DNA of 64,000 nucleotides. Source: Sphingobacteriaceae bacterium DW12. GTDB lineage: Bacteria > Bacteroidota > Bacteroidia > Sphingobacteriales > Sphingobacteriaceae. Made by a program: the position numbers and the translations under genes. The stretch's first letter is position 1. Every line of letters starts with the position of its first letter. The stretch spans positions 124,001-188,000 of the forward strand of contig JROE01000006.1 in the NCBI GenBank assembly GCA_000783305.1, written 5' to 3'. A model generated the notes under the pieces. It searched no databases. It was not told the DNA's origin and was given only the letters and a program-made list of their open reading frames with translations. Shown in pieces: positions 17,933 to 26,104 of the stretch.

Positions 17933-18640
17933 ATGATGAACTTTGCTATTATAGCTGCTGGAGAAGGATCTCGCCTCAAAGAGGAAGGGATCGATATTCC
18001 CAAACCCTTACTACCTTTGAATGGTGTGCCTATGATTGGTCGCTTGATTCAAATCTTTGCAAACCAAGGTGCACAACAGGTTCATGTTATTATCAATAGT
18101 CAATCTCCTTTGCTCGAGAAATATCTGACTACTGAAGCTTTTGATGTCCCCATTATCCTCCTCATCCAAGATACCCCGAGTTCATTACACAGTTTTCATG
18201 CGTTGATCCAAGCCAACCCCGATTGGGATGCGGTGTGCTTGACGACTACGGATACTATCTTTAAAGAGGCTGATTTTGGGAAATATCTGCAGCAATTCAA
18301 TATCGATCAGGAATCGGATGCTTTTATGGGGATAACGTCTTTTGTGGATGATGAAAGTCCGCTGTATGTGGAAGTGGATCAGAAATTGCAGATTACCGGT
18401 TTTGTGGATCGTTATGTTAGCGGAATTGAGTACGTCTCGGGAGGGATCTATGGCTTGCGCAGGAATGCAATAGCGGTTGTCAACCAATCAGTGATGGAGG
18501 GAAATACGCGAATGAGAAATTACCAAAGAGCATTGTTGTCCAATAAACTGAAAGTTAAGGGACATGTTTTTGAAAAAGTGGTCGATGTTGACCATCTTAA
18601 GGATAAAGAAATGGCGGAAGCCTTTCTGTTGGAGAAATAA
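17933..18640 (+). CDS. Nucleotidyltransferase, probable inositol- or sugar-phosphate NTP transferase
   Basis: A 235-residue protein with the NTP-transferase fold: FAIIAAGEGSRL at the N-terminus followed by KPLLPLNGVPMIGRLI, and a metal/nucleotide site near TTTDT (about 102-106). It is shorter than glucose-1-phosphate uridylyl- or thymidylyltransferases and closer to the MobA/inositol-phosphate cytidylyltransferase group. Because it sits after ino1 and in the same direct run as a CDP-alcohol phosphotransferase, CTP:inositol-1-phosphate cytidylyltransferase activity is a good guess but is inference. It may start at ATG 17933 or the next ATG at 17936. Confidence 0.75.
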   Translation: MMNFAIIAAGEGSRLKEEGIDIPKPLLPLNGVPMIGRLIQIFANQGAQQVHVIINSQSPLLEKYLTTEAFDVPIILLIQDTPSSLHSFHALIQANPDWDAVCLTTTDTIFKEADFGKYLQQFNIDQESDAFMGITSFVDDESPLYVEVDQKLQITGFVDRYVSGIEYVSGGIYGLRRNAIAVVNQSVMEGNTRMRNYQRALLSNKLKVKGHVFEKVVDVDHLKDKEMAEAFLLEK

Positions 18641-18653
18641 GTATAAAATAAAG

Positions 18654-19559
18654 ATGGCCAAAAAAACAAAGATTTTGGGTGTGACGAGAAAAAGTCGGTT
18701 CTCGCCAAATCATATTGGTAACGATGCTGCAATATTTAATGAAGTATGCGAAAAGCTCACCTTAAAGGGTGCTGAGGTAGAGATTTGCAACGAAGATGAA
18801 TTTTTAGCAAAGGAGTCTGTATCACAGGATTTTATTGTGACTATGGGGCGTACAAAGACCTTGGTGAAGAAATTGCAAAAATTAGAAAATGAAGGAAAGA
18901 CGGTAGTCAATTCCGGAGTAGGAATTGAAAATTGTTTTCGGACAAATATGACAAATGCATTGTTGGATGGTGGAGTGCCCTATCCGAAGAGCTATGTTGT
19001 CGCCACGACGTCTGATATAAGGGATATATTCAATACATTGGCGGGCAAGGGAGTGTGGATAAAGAGAGGAGATTTTCATGCCATTCACAAAGAAGATGTT
19101 ACTTTTGCATCCTCAGCCGAAGAAGCACAATATATACTGAATGAATATGCCTTAAGGGGAATCAAGGAAGCAGTTATTTCGGAACACTTGGTTGGGGATT
19201 TACTTAAATTCTATGCAGTAAGAAATACTGGGTTCTTCTATTGTTTCTATCCATATGAACATAATCATCACAAGTATGCTGTGTACGAGCAAATCAATGG
19301 CGAAACGGTGCATTACCCTTTTGATGAAGCTCTTTTGAAAAGCACAGCTGATCGGGCTGCCGATATTCTAGGTGTTCAAATCTACGGTGGGGATGTCATT
19401 ATTGGCCCGCAGGGAGATTTTCATATCATTGATCTCAATGACTGGCCTAGTTTTGCACCTTGTCGTGCAGAAGCTTCTGAAGCGATTGTTAATCTTTTAA
19501 TTCATGTCTTTACAACTCAACAAAATGCAAAGAGAGACACCCGTATACAACACTCCTAA
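18654..19559 (+). CDS. ATP-grasp-fold protein in the inositol cluster
   Basis: A 301-residue protein. I place the start at ATG 18654 (Met-Ala-Lys-Lys-Thr-Lys); the open frame runs further up but would overlap the previous gene by 77 bp. The features fit an ATP-grasp enzyme of the RimK/glutathione-synthetase superfamily: an N-terminal preATP-grasp domain, GVWIKRGDFHAI in the nucleotide-binding part, and the C-terminal metal-site strand DFHIIDLNDWPSF. ATP-grasp enzymes join a carboxylate to an amine or thiol, or phosphorylate; the substrate here is not known. Its last 56 bases overlap the next gene, which indicates tight coupling with the CDP-alcohol transferase. Confidence 0.65.
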   Translation: MAKKTKILGVTRKSRFSPNHIGNDAAIFNEVCEKLTLKGAEVEICNEDEFLAKESVSQDFIVTMGRTKTLVKKLQKLENEGKTVVNSGVGIENCFRTNMTNALLDGGVPYPKSYVVATTSDIRDIFNTLAGKGVWIKRGDFHAIHKEDVTFASSAEEAQYILNEYALRGIKEAVISEHLVGDLLKFYAVRNTGFFYCFYPYEHNHHKYAVYEQINGETVHYPFDEALLKSTADRAADILGVQIYGGDVIIGPQGDFHIIDLNDWPSFAPCRAEASEAIVNLLIHVFTTQQNAKRDTRIQHS

Positions 19560-20487
19560 TCCACCTGAAGAGGGGACAGCTTTTGAACAATCCCTCAAAT
19601 CTAATGATACCGAAGAACGAATCGATATCTGGTTTTACAGACCGATTGGTTTTAGAATAGCACAAGTGTGCGCTAAGATAGGAATCACACCAAATGCGGT
19701 GACTATCATCAGCATCTTTTTTGGTGTGGCGGCAGGTATTTTATTTTACTATGAGTCCTTGGGACTGAATGTAGTGGGTATGCTGTTGCTGGTATTTGCC
19801 AATTCCTTGGATTCGGCTGATGGTCAGCTGGCACGGATGACGGATAATAAAAGCCGATTTGGTCGGATTCTGGATGGCTTTGCGGGTGATTTTTGGTTTG
19901 CTTCTATCCATATTGCATTGTGTCTTCGCCTAATGAATGAAGGGTGGAGTGCTTGGATATGGGTGCCTGGTGTGTTGGCAGGCATATCACATGTATTCCA
20001 ATCGGCTATGGCGGATTACTATCGAAATGTACATCTGTATTTTATTAAAGGAAAAGCGGGCAGTGAATTGGATAACAGCCGTGATTTACAGGCTGAATTT
20101 GACCAGATGACGTGGAGAAAACAAGCTTTCAGTAAATTTGTCTTAAACGGCTACTTGGGTTACACCCGTATGCAGGAACGCCTCTCTCCGAAGTTACAGC
20201 AATTGCTGACGTTGATTAAAGGTAAATATGTAGATCAGCTGCCTCAAGGCTTGGTAACGGAGTTCAGGGCGAAGAATCGTCCATTGATGAAGTACACCAA
20301 TATTGTGCAATTCAATACACGTGTGATTTTTTTATTTCTGTGGTTGTTTATCGATCAGGTGTGGTTGTACTTTTTCTTTGATATGTTCATATTGAATCCT
20401 ATTCTTATCTACATGGTGAATAGACAGGAGAAGGTGAGTGGCTATTTTGTGGATAAACTTAAAAACGAGAACTCGTATGGCGAGTAA
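19504..20487 (+). CDS. CDP-alcohol phosphatidyltransferase family membrane protein
   Basis: A 327-residue integral membrane protein with the complete CDP-alcohol phosphotransferase signature DSADGQLAR...GRILDGFAGD; in this numbering the metal ligands are D103, D106, D124 and D128. Several hydrophobic segments flank it. Enzymes of this family displace CMP from a CDP-activated alcohol. With ino1 and a nucleotidyltransferase nearby, likely reactions are transfer of inositol phosphate to a CDP-lipid or use of CDP-inositol. It is longer than a standard phosphatidylglycerophosphate or phosphatidylinositol-phosphate synthase (about 200 residues), having about 40 extra N-terminal residues and a central soluble loop (about 185-265). 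The start at 19504 is uncertain; ATG 19525 is an alternative. Confidence 0.85.
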   Translation: MSLQLNKMQRETPVYNTPNPPEEGTAFEQSLKSNDTEERIDIWFYRPIGFRIAQVCAKIGITPNAVTIISIFFGVAAGILFYYESLGLNVVGMLLLVFANSLDSADGQLARMTDNKSRFGRILDGFAGDFWFASIHIALCLRLMNEGWSAWIWVPGVLAGISHVFQSAMADYYRNVHLYFIKGKAGSELDNSRDLQAEFDQMTWRKQAFSKFVLNGYLGYTRMQERLSPKLQQLLTLIKGKYVDQLPQGLVTEFRAKNRPLMKYTNIVQFNTRVIFLFLWLFIDQVWLYFFFDMFILNPILIYMVNRQEKVSGYFVDKLKNENSYGE

Positions 20488-21490
20488 GATATATAAGGTT
20501 ATCTTCTTTATTTTAGGTATAGGCACATTAGGATACATGATCTATGCTCTAGGACCTGATGTTATTTGGGAGAATATCCAAAAGACAGGTTGGTGGTTTA
20601 TACCTGTTTTGATCAGTTGGTTGATTATATATTTAATGAATGCGATGGCTTTGCGGGATATCATCCATGAGGAGGGTAATCCAAGGACGAAGTTGCCATT
20701 TGGGAAGATATTTCAACTTATCGTGACTGGTTTTTCAATTAATTATATTACTCCCTTTGTGGCACTTGGGGGAGAACCTTATCGTATCATGGAGCTCAAG
20801 CCTTATGTCGGTAGCTCCAAGGCAGGCTCCTCGGTCTTGCTGTATACAATGATGCATATTTTATCGCATTTGGTCTTTTGGGTGGCATCGGTTGGATTGA
20901 TTCTTTGGTTTGTACCGGCGAGCAAGATTGTAGTAATCGCATGTGTGACGATTATTTTGATGGCTGTATTAGGTGTATGGTGGTTTTCTAAGGTGTATAG
21001 AAAAGGGGTGACGGTGAGTTTGATGAGATCATTGCGTAAACTGCCATTTGTAGGTAAGAAGATTGCTGTTTTTGCAGAAAGCCATCATGAATTGTTAAAT
21101 GATATAGACGGACAGGTAAGGTCGTTGTATGTGGATCGTAAAAGAAATTTTTATACTTCCTTATGTTGGGAATTTTTTGCGCGTGTAGTGGGATGTGCCG
21201 AGATTTATTTCATAGCGCACGCTTTGGGCTTACCAATGACGTATGTGGAGTGTCTAATCGTGAGTTCGGGCTCGTCACTGTTTGCTAATCTTATTTTCTT
21301 TTTTCCGATGCAATTGGGGACGCGTGAGGGAGGTATGGCAATGGCTGTTGCTAGTGTTGGGTATGCGGCTTCAGTAGGCGTATTCATAGGTATTGCAACT
21401 CGTATACGTGAGTTGGTGTGGATTGCTATAGGTCTGTTGATGATGAGCTTTGCTAAACGAAGTAAAGCTCGGAAAATGGTGGAGGTCTGA
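20477..21490 (+). CDS. Lysylphosphatidylglycerol synthase-type (UPF0104) membrane protein
   Basis: A 337-residue polytopic protein. ATG 20477 (Met-Ala-Ser-Lys-Ile-Tyr-Lys) gives an 11-bp overlap with the previous gene and places the first membrane helix right at the N-terminus. The family pattern is visible in NYITPFVALGGEPYR (about 95-109) and FFFPMQLGTREGGMAMA. UPF0104 proteins form the flippase-like half of MprF and also occur alone, where lipid or polyol-phosphate translocation is suspected. In this cluster it may move or help to use the inositol-containing product. Confidence 0.8.
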   Translation: MASKIYKVIFFILGIGTLGYMIYALGPDVIWENIQKTGWWFIPVLISWLIIYLMNAMALRDIIHEEGNPRTKLPFGKIFQLIVTGFSINYITPFVALGGEPYRIMELKPYVGSSKAGSSVLLYTMMHILSHLVFWVASVGLILWFVPASKIVVIACVTIILMAVLGVWWFSKVYRKGVTVSLMRSLRKLPFVGKKIAVFAESHHELLNDIDGQVRSLYVDRKRNFYTSLCWEFFARVVGCAEIYFIAHALGLPMTYVECLIVSSGSSLFANLIFFFPMQLGTREGGMAMAVASVGYAASVGVFIGIATRIRELVWIAIGLLMMSFAKRSKARKMVEV

Positions 21491-21535
21491 GGCACAAATG
21501 TGTGCCTGGGGATTTTTAATATGGAAAACTAAATA

Positions 21536-22264
21536 ATGAAAGAAATAAAAGGATTGATATTTGATTACGGTGGGACATTGGATTCCAACGGACAGCATTG
21601 GGCAGCCGTGATATGGAAGTCTTATCAAAAGGTGAATGTTCCGATTACGCGTGAATTGTTTAATGACGCTTATGTCTACGCGGAAAGGAAGATGGCGAGA
21701 CATCCATTGATAGCTTCGGATTTTAACTTTTTGCAGGTTCTACAGACTAAAGTGGAAGCACAATTTGAATATCTGAAAAATCAAAGCGTGGTGGTCGATT
21801 CCGATTGGATTGACTTGATTGCTGCGGACGGATATAGTCTTGCCCGGGCCACGGTGCAAAGCGTCGAACAAGCACTGAATAATATCCATGAGAAATATCC
21901 TATTGTGATGGTCTCTAATTTCTATGGAAACTTGTCAGCAGTATTGCGTGATTTTGGTATATACAATAGTTTTGACAGAATTATTGAATCGGCTGTAGTG
22001 GGTGTGCGTAAGCCCGATCCGGGTATCTATGCGTTGGGAGTGGAAGCGATTGGACTGGATGCATCAGAGTGCTTGGTCATCGGCGATTCCTATAGTAAGG
22101 ATATGGTACCTGCTAAGGCTTGTGGCTGTCAGACATTGTGGCTAAAGGGAGAAGGTTGGTCTGAGGACGAAGAGCTGGAGGCAAAGGATGCGGATTATAC
22201 TTTTTACGATATCAAAGAGTTGGAAGAGATTATCTTCCGCTGGACGTCGTTAGGGGCTGTATAA
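21536..22264 (+). CDS. HAD-superfamily protein with altered catalytic motif
   Basis: A 242-residue HAD protein with a helical cap (about 15-95). Motif I is FDYGGTLD: the nucleophile D10 is present, but the residue two places on, normally an Asp acid/base, is G12. Motif II is VMVSNFYG, motif III includes the lysine of GVRKPDPGIY, and motif IV is VIGDSYSKD. The loss of the second Asp argues against an ordinary fast phosphatase. As the sixth gene in the inositol cluster it might act on an inositol-phosphate lipid. It has its own 45-bp gap from the previous gene and ends at a strong bidirectional terminator. Confidence 0.8.
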   Translation: MKEIKGLIFDYGGTLDSNGQHWAAVIWKSYQKVNVPITRELFNDAYVYAERKMARHPLIASDFNFLQVLQTKVEAQFEYLKNQSVVVDSDWIDLIAADGYSLARATVQSVEQALNNIHEKYPIVMVSNFYGNLSAVLRDFGIYNSFDRIIESAVVGVRKPDPGIYALGVEAIGLDASECLVIGDSYSKDMVPAKACGCQTLWLKGEGWSEDEELEAKDADYTFYDIKELEEIIFRWTSLGAV

Positions 22265-22283
22265 TTTGATGAATGATATCGTT

Positions 22284-22311
22284 AAAGGAGCCCGCTATAG
22301 CGGGCTCCTTT
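22284..22311. terminator. Bidirectional terminator
   Basis: A perfect 12-bp stem AAAGGAGCCCGC / GCGGGCTCCTTT around TATA, between convergent genes; A and T flanks serve both strands. Confidence 0.88.
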
Positions 22312-22315
22312 GGTC

Positions 22316-22918
22316 TTATTTTTTGGTAAACATACCGGCAATGTCGTCTAAGAAATTGCCGTCTTTATTCTTATCGAAGAAACCTCCAACTAAATCGGCA
22401 AGTCCGCCACCATTACCGGTCGTCTGCTGTTGTCCTGTGGTGGTTGTATCTGAACCTCCCAACAAGCCCCCTAGTAGGTCGCCGATACCACCGCCATTAT
22501 TTTGAGTGGCTTTTTCTTTGCCTAGATAGCCCATCACTATAGGAGCAAGGGTAGATAGTACGGTGCCAACGGTTTCGGAGCTGATGCCCGTCTTTGCCGA
22601 AATTTCGCTTTTTACCTGATCAGCATTTTTACCGAACATGTTGCTGACTATTTTGTCATCGTCTTCGGTTGGGCCATCCGTCACAATCTGATCGACTCTA
22701 TCCAATGCATCGCCTGTATGCTTGGTGTCCAATGCATTAGTTAAGCTCTCGGCCTTGTCTGATTTTTTGCTTGAATTGTATTTCAATGCGGCAATCATTA
22801 ATGGTACCGCAATGGCGACCATCCATTTGGCCTTGCTTTCACTGATTCCGAGCTTGCCAGCCAAAGCTGTAATGACCTTGGTGCCAATACCGCCAGTGAT
22901 TAAATCAATCATTCCCAT
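22316..22918 (-). CDS. DUF937 family protein
   Basis: A 200-residue protein of the DUF937 family: an N-terminal amphipathic segment, a KIVSNMFGKNADQVKSEIS stretch and an LSTLAPIVMGYLGK helix typical of the family. A Gly/Gln/Thr-rich linker (about 145-175) separates this from a short C-terminal repeat of the LVGGFFDKNKDGNFLDDI kind with Asp/Asn spacing like a calcium-binding loop. Function is unknown. The gene is alone on this strand. Confidence 0.8.
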   Translation of the reverse strand: MGMIDLITGGIGTKVITALAGKLGISESKAKWMVAIAVPLMIAALKYNSSKKSDKAESLTNALDTKHTGDALDRVDQIVTDGPTEDDDKIVSNMFGKNADQVKSEISAKTGISSETVGTVLSTLAPIVMGYLGKEKATQNNGGGIGDLLGGLLGGSDTTTTGQQQTTGNGGGLADLVGGFFDKNKDGNFLDDIAGMFTKK

Positions 22919-23261
22919 AATTGTATAGTGTTATTTTTAGTATACTGATTCTAGTCAAAATCTATTCCAGAGATTTATGCGTTATCCTTGAATATGGTAA
23001 ACAAATGTCTATATACTTTGTTTTTTTGGAGGTAATAAAAAGATTATTCAAACTATGAATATGGGATTCTGATGGACACTTTTCACGGAATAGAGGTGTG
23101 GCGCAATAATGATGGAGTGGGGAGGCCTTCGTTCCCTTATAGGGTGTAAAATCATCGAGAGATGATTATCCAGTTAACAAGTTGTCGCTTACTTAGTAAT
23201 CTATACTGTTCGATTAGAAAAAATATGGCGCAAGACAACTTGTTAACAAGATAAGAAGTTG
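22919..23261. other. Intergenic region with two inverted repeats
   Basis: About 340 bp without a gene. It holds a small hairpin AATCATC-GAGA-GATGATT at 23150-23167 and, just after it, a 14-bp perfect inverted repeat GTTAACAAGTTGTC (23174-23187) / GACAACTTGTTAAC (23235-23248) enclosing 47 bp. No T run follows either, so they are not plain terminators. A poor promoter-like pair (TTG 22988, ATACTTTG 23013-23020) could transcribe the stretch. Confidence 0.5.
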
Positions 23262-24245
23262 CTACATTTTGTTGAGTAGGCTGGTCATATTGTTGATATC
23301 CTCATGTGTGAGTTCCAAGTCTCCAGCTCTGGCATTGCTGATGGTCTGGGAGGCATTGCGTGCACCTGCTAATGCGATCGTGATACCTTGTTGTGCGACT
23401 GTCCAAGCGAGTACCAATTGACCCAACGTTACATCATATCTATCTGCAATAGGTTCGATGTTTTTGAGGAAGTTATTTGTTTTGGTAATGCTGTCATCGG
23501 TAAAGAAAGGATGATTGGCTCTGTGATCTCCAGCTCCAAATTGCTGCCCAGGTTTCATTTTGCCAGTTAGTAATCCTCTTTCCATGGGACTATAGGCAAG
23601 TATGCCTAATTGATGCTCGATACAGTAAGGAACAGTCTGCTCTTCAATGCCTCTATTGACCATTGAGTAGGGGACTTGGTCGGAAATAATAGGGCAGACA
23701 GAAGCGGCCTTGGCTAATTGCTCTTTATCATAATTACACACACCGGCATATCGTATTTTTCCTTGTTCAATAAGTTTGGCTACGGCTTCGAAAGTTTCTT
23801 CAATGGGAGTGGTCTTATCATTCCAATGGATTTGGTATAGATCAATATAGTCTGTACCCAACCTTTTTAGGGATTGTTCGCATTCATAGATTACACTGTC
23901 TTTTCCGGCATACTTGTAGATAGTGATGTCTTGTCCGTGATTGTTTTTACTAGGGCCAACTAGGTCGCCTTTGTCGGTATCCCAACGCATGCCGAATTTG
24001 GTGAGGATTTGGATTTTATCCCGTGACCGTCCTTTTATGGCTTCACCAACAATCTCTTCACTTGTCCCTTGCCCGTATATAGGAGCGGTGTCAATGGATG
24101 TCATTCCTTCTTCAAGTCCAGCCTGAATAGCTTTCAGGGCCTCATTACGGTCGGTGCTTCCCCACATCCATCCTCCGGCAGCCCAAGCTCCAAAGGTAAT
24201 GATTGATAATTCAAGGTCACTGTTCCCAATTTTTCTATATCTCAT
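23262..24245 (-). CDS. Aldo/keto reductase
   Basis: A 327-residue NADPH-dependent reductase of the AKR fold. The catalytic tetrad can be read as Asp in SIDTAPIYG, Tyr in the same motif, Lys in ILTKFG and His in YQIHWND. The YSPMERGLLTG and LAGARN motifs of the coenzyme site are present. The segment between about 85 and 110 (with Asn-Asn-His-Gly-Gln-Asp) is longer than in minimal AKRs, as in the AKR11/12 type general-stress and IolS-like enzymes. Substrate unknown; IolS-like enzymes are associated with inositol in Bacillus, but the gene is not in the inositol operon here. Confidence 0.9.
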   Translation of the reverse strand: MRYRKIGNSDLELSIITFGAWAAGGWMWGSTDRNEALKAIQAGLEEGMTSIDTAPIYGQGTSEEIVGEAIKGRSRDKIQILTKFGMRWDTDKGDLVGPSKNNHGQDITIYKYAGKDSVIYECEQSLKRLGTDYIDLYQIHWNDKTTPIEETFEAVAKLIEQGKIRYAGVCNYDKEQLAKAASVCPIISDQVPYSMVNRGIEEQTVPYCIEHQLGILAYSPMERGLLTGKMKPGQQFGAGDHRANHPFFTDDSITKTNNFLKNIEPIADRYDVTLGQLVLAWTVAQQGITIALAGARNASQTISNARAGDLELTHEDINNMTSLLNKM

Positions 24246-24359
24246 AATACATTTGTTTTTTGCTGACCCCTAAATTTACGAGTACTTTATACAAATTAAA
24301 AATGGAGATCTTCAATATGAGCTTATTTTGACTATCTTTAGCCAAACTATGATCTAGAT

Positions 24360-25451
24360 ATGATAAAAAGATTATTTTTTGCAATCCCCCTGTTGTCTTT
24401 TGTAATGTCCTGTCAGTCAAATACTCCACAGACTGAGTCTTCAGCAGATGCTACTATTGCACTCGATATAAAAGAGGCAAAGCGTATCTTGGATTTACCT
24501 TTGCATTGCTTGATGACGGAATATCCCAATAAATTAGGTCAAGTAATTGGTAGTGAGCAAGATTTGAAGACACCAAAGCAATTGCGCCCCATTTTTTACG
24601 GATGCTTTGATTGGCATTCGTCGGTACATGGTTACTGGTCTATTGTTCGGATATTAAAGACTTTCCCTGAATTGGATGAGGATGGGGAGATAAGGGATTT
24701 GCTAAAACAGCATATTACGACAGCTAATGCAAAAATTGAATTAGCCTTTTTTCAAGATAAGAACAATCTGGGGTTTGAGCGTACTTATGGATGGGCATGG
24801 TTGTTTAAGCTTCAAGAGGAATTGGTGACTTGGGATGATCCGGATGCCCAATTATGGGCCGCCGCGCTGCAGCCTCTTGTAGACGTACTGGTGATCCGCT
24901 ATGAAGAGTACCTGCCAAAGTTGGTGTATCCTATCCGCTCGGGACAGCACGATAATTCGGCCTTTGGGTTTTCATTGTCGTTGGACTATGCTCGGACAGT
25001 GAAGCATATGGCATTTGAAAAAGTGTTGATAACGCATGCACGTAGATTGTATACGGCGGATCGTGACTGTGATATTGCTTATGAACCTAGTGGGTCTGAT
25101 TTTCTTTCTCCTTGTTTGGAAGAGGCTTTGGTGATGAGTAAAATATTACCACAGGAAGAATATAAGAAATGGTTAAAGGAATTTATGCCTGCTTTGTTCC
25201 ATGCTGATTTTGAATTGGAACCAGCAATCGTTAAAGACCGTACTGATGGTAAGCTGGTGCATTTGGATGGATTGAACTTTAGTAGGTCTACCTGTCTAAG
25301 TGGCATAGCACACGCCCTACCTGAATTGAAGCATCTCAAACAGGTAGGACATAAGCATCTTGCTTATTCGCTTCCGAATATTTCGAATGATGATTACATG
25401 GGAAGCCATTGGTTAGGAACGTTTGCATTGTATGCCCTGTTCCATCAGTAG
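24360..25451 (+). CDS. DUF2891 lipoprotein
   Basis: A 363-residue exported protein with a lipobox Phe-Val-Met-Ser-Cys (C18). The mature part matches DUF2891: FYGCFDWHSSVHGYW, an ERTYGWAWLFKL helix, RSGQHDNSAFGFSL and a C-terminal YMGSHWLGTFALYAL. The alternating helix-loop pattern with conserved Trp, His and Asp suggests an alpha/alpha toroid similar to carbohydrate-active enzymes, but no activity is established. It is separated from the aldo/keto reductase by a divergent promoter region and ends at a strong terminator. Confidence 0.85.
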   Translation: MIKRLFFAIPLLSFVMSCQSNTPQTESSADATIALDIKEAKRILDLPLHCLMTEYPNKLGQVIGSEQDLKTPKQLRPIFYGCFDWHSSVHGYWSIVRILKTFPELDEDGEIRDLLKQHITTANAKIELAFFQDKNNLGFERTYGWAWLFKLQEELVTWDDPDAQLWAAALQPLVDVLVIRYEEYLPKLVYPIRSGQHDNSAFGFSLSLDYARTVKHMAFEKVLITHARRLYTADRDCDIAYEPSGSDFLSPCLEEALVMSKILPQEEYKKWLKEFMPALFHADFELEPAIVKDRTDGKLVHLDGLNFSRSTCLSGIAHALPELKHLKQVGHKHLAYSLPNISNDDYMGSHWLGTFALYALFHQ

Positions 25452-25467
25452 GGACATGATTATAATG

Positions 25468-25495
25468 AAAGCCAGGAATTCCCTCCTGGCTTTTT
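25468..25495. terminator. Terminator of the DUF2891 gene, probably bidirectional
   Basis: A 10-bp stem AAAGCCAGGA / TCCTGGCTTT (25468-25477, 25484-25493) with T run; it also meets the end of the convergent minus-strand gene. Confidence 0.82.
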
Positions 25496-25758
25496 CAATT
25501 TATAGGCACGACAATATTGTCTTCCAGTCGCAGCTGGGTAATCTTGACGGATGTAAAACCATCTTCCCGAACTATAATTTTTGAAAGGTCGAGCCCTCTG
25601 GCTGACAGCGTATGGAGCAGTGCGCTCCGAAACGCACCCCTAGAACTGATCCAATCCCGATGTTTGATGTCCTGATTGTTGACTTCGATAAGTTGATCGA
25701 CGCTGTATTTTTGGAATAACTCCAAAAAATCTTGGTAAAGTTCGACTGCTGTTGACAT
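25495..25758 (-). CDS. Small conserved-type hypothetical protein
   Basis: An 87-residue protein from ATG 25758 (Met-Ser-Thr-Ala-Val-Glu-Leu-Tyr); the frame extends upstream but without protein-like sequence. It is acidic and helical in its first half (ELYQDFLELFQKYSVDQLIE) with a beta-rich C-terminus. I do not recognise a family. It is a single gene facing a terminator and divergent from the trehalose genes. Confidence 0.55.
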   Translation of the reverse strand: MSTAVELYQDFLELFQKYSVDQLIEVNNQDIKHRDWISSRGAFRSALLHTLSARGLDLSKIIVREDGFTSVKITQLRLEDNIVVPIN

Positions 25759-26104
25759 ACAATTTAAAATTAAAAGTTTAACATAAATTGTATTCAGAAG
25801 TTGGGTTTGATAAATAACTCGTGTAGTACGTTTATTTTGGTGAACACCCGTATTATATTTACCACCGTGGTGACTCCACTCGGTTGGTATTGTCAATAGA
25901 CAATTCTGAATACTCTACCAAAGTTATAGTATTTATTTTTTATATGCAAATCTGACGGTTAAAATTGTAGGATTTTAAAGCAAATTCGAGGTTTTTAAAA
26001 CAAAATAGGCCTTTAATTGTTAATTACCTAACTCGCTTATTGAAAGCATCTCACCTAAATAAATCCTCAGGATCTGATCTGAGGTCAAATACAACGTATT
26101 AAAA
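25759..26104. other. Divergent control region upstream of the trehalose genes
   Basis: A 346-bp AT-rich gap. It contains palindromes ATTGTC-AATA-GACAAT (25889-25904) and CCTCAG-N8-CTGAGG (26065-26084), the latter about 20 bp before the trehalose synthase start and able to form a leader hairpin. I see no consensus TAnnTTTG box. Confidence 0.45.

Noticed and set aside
18564..18653. Upstream extension of the ATP-grasp gene
   Set aside because: It overlaps the nucleotidyltransferase gene and reads as a basic, Trp-rich non-protein sequence; ATG 18654 gives the normal start.
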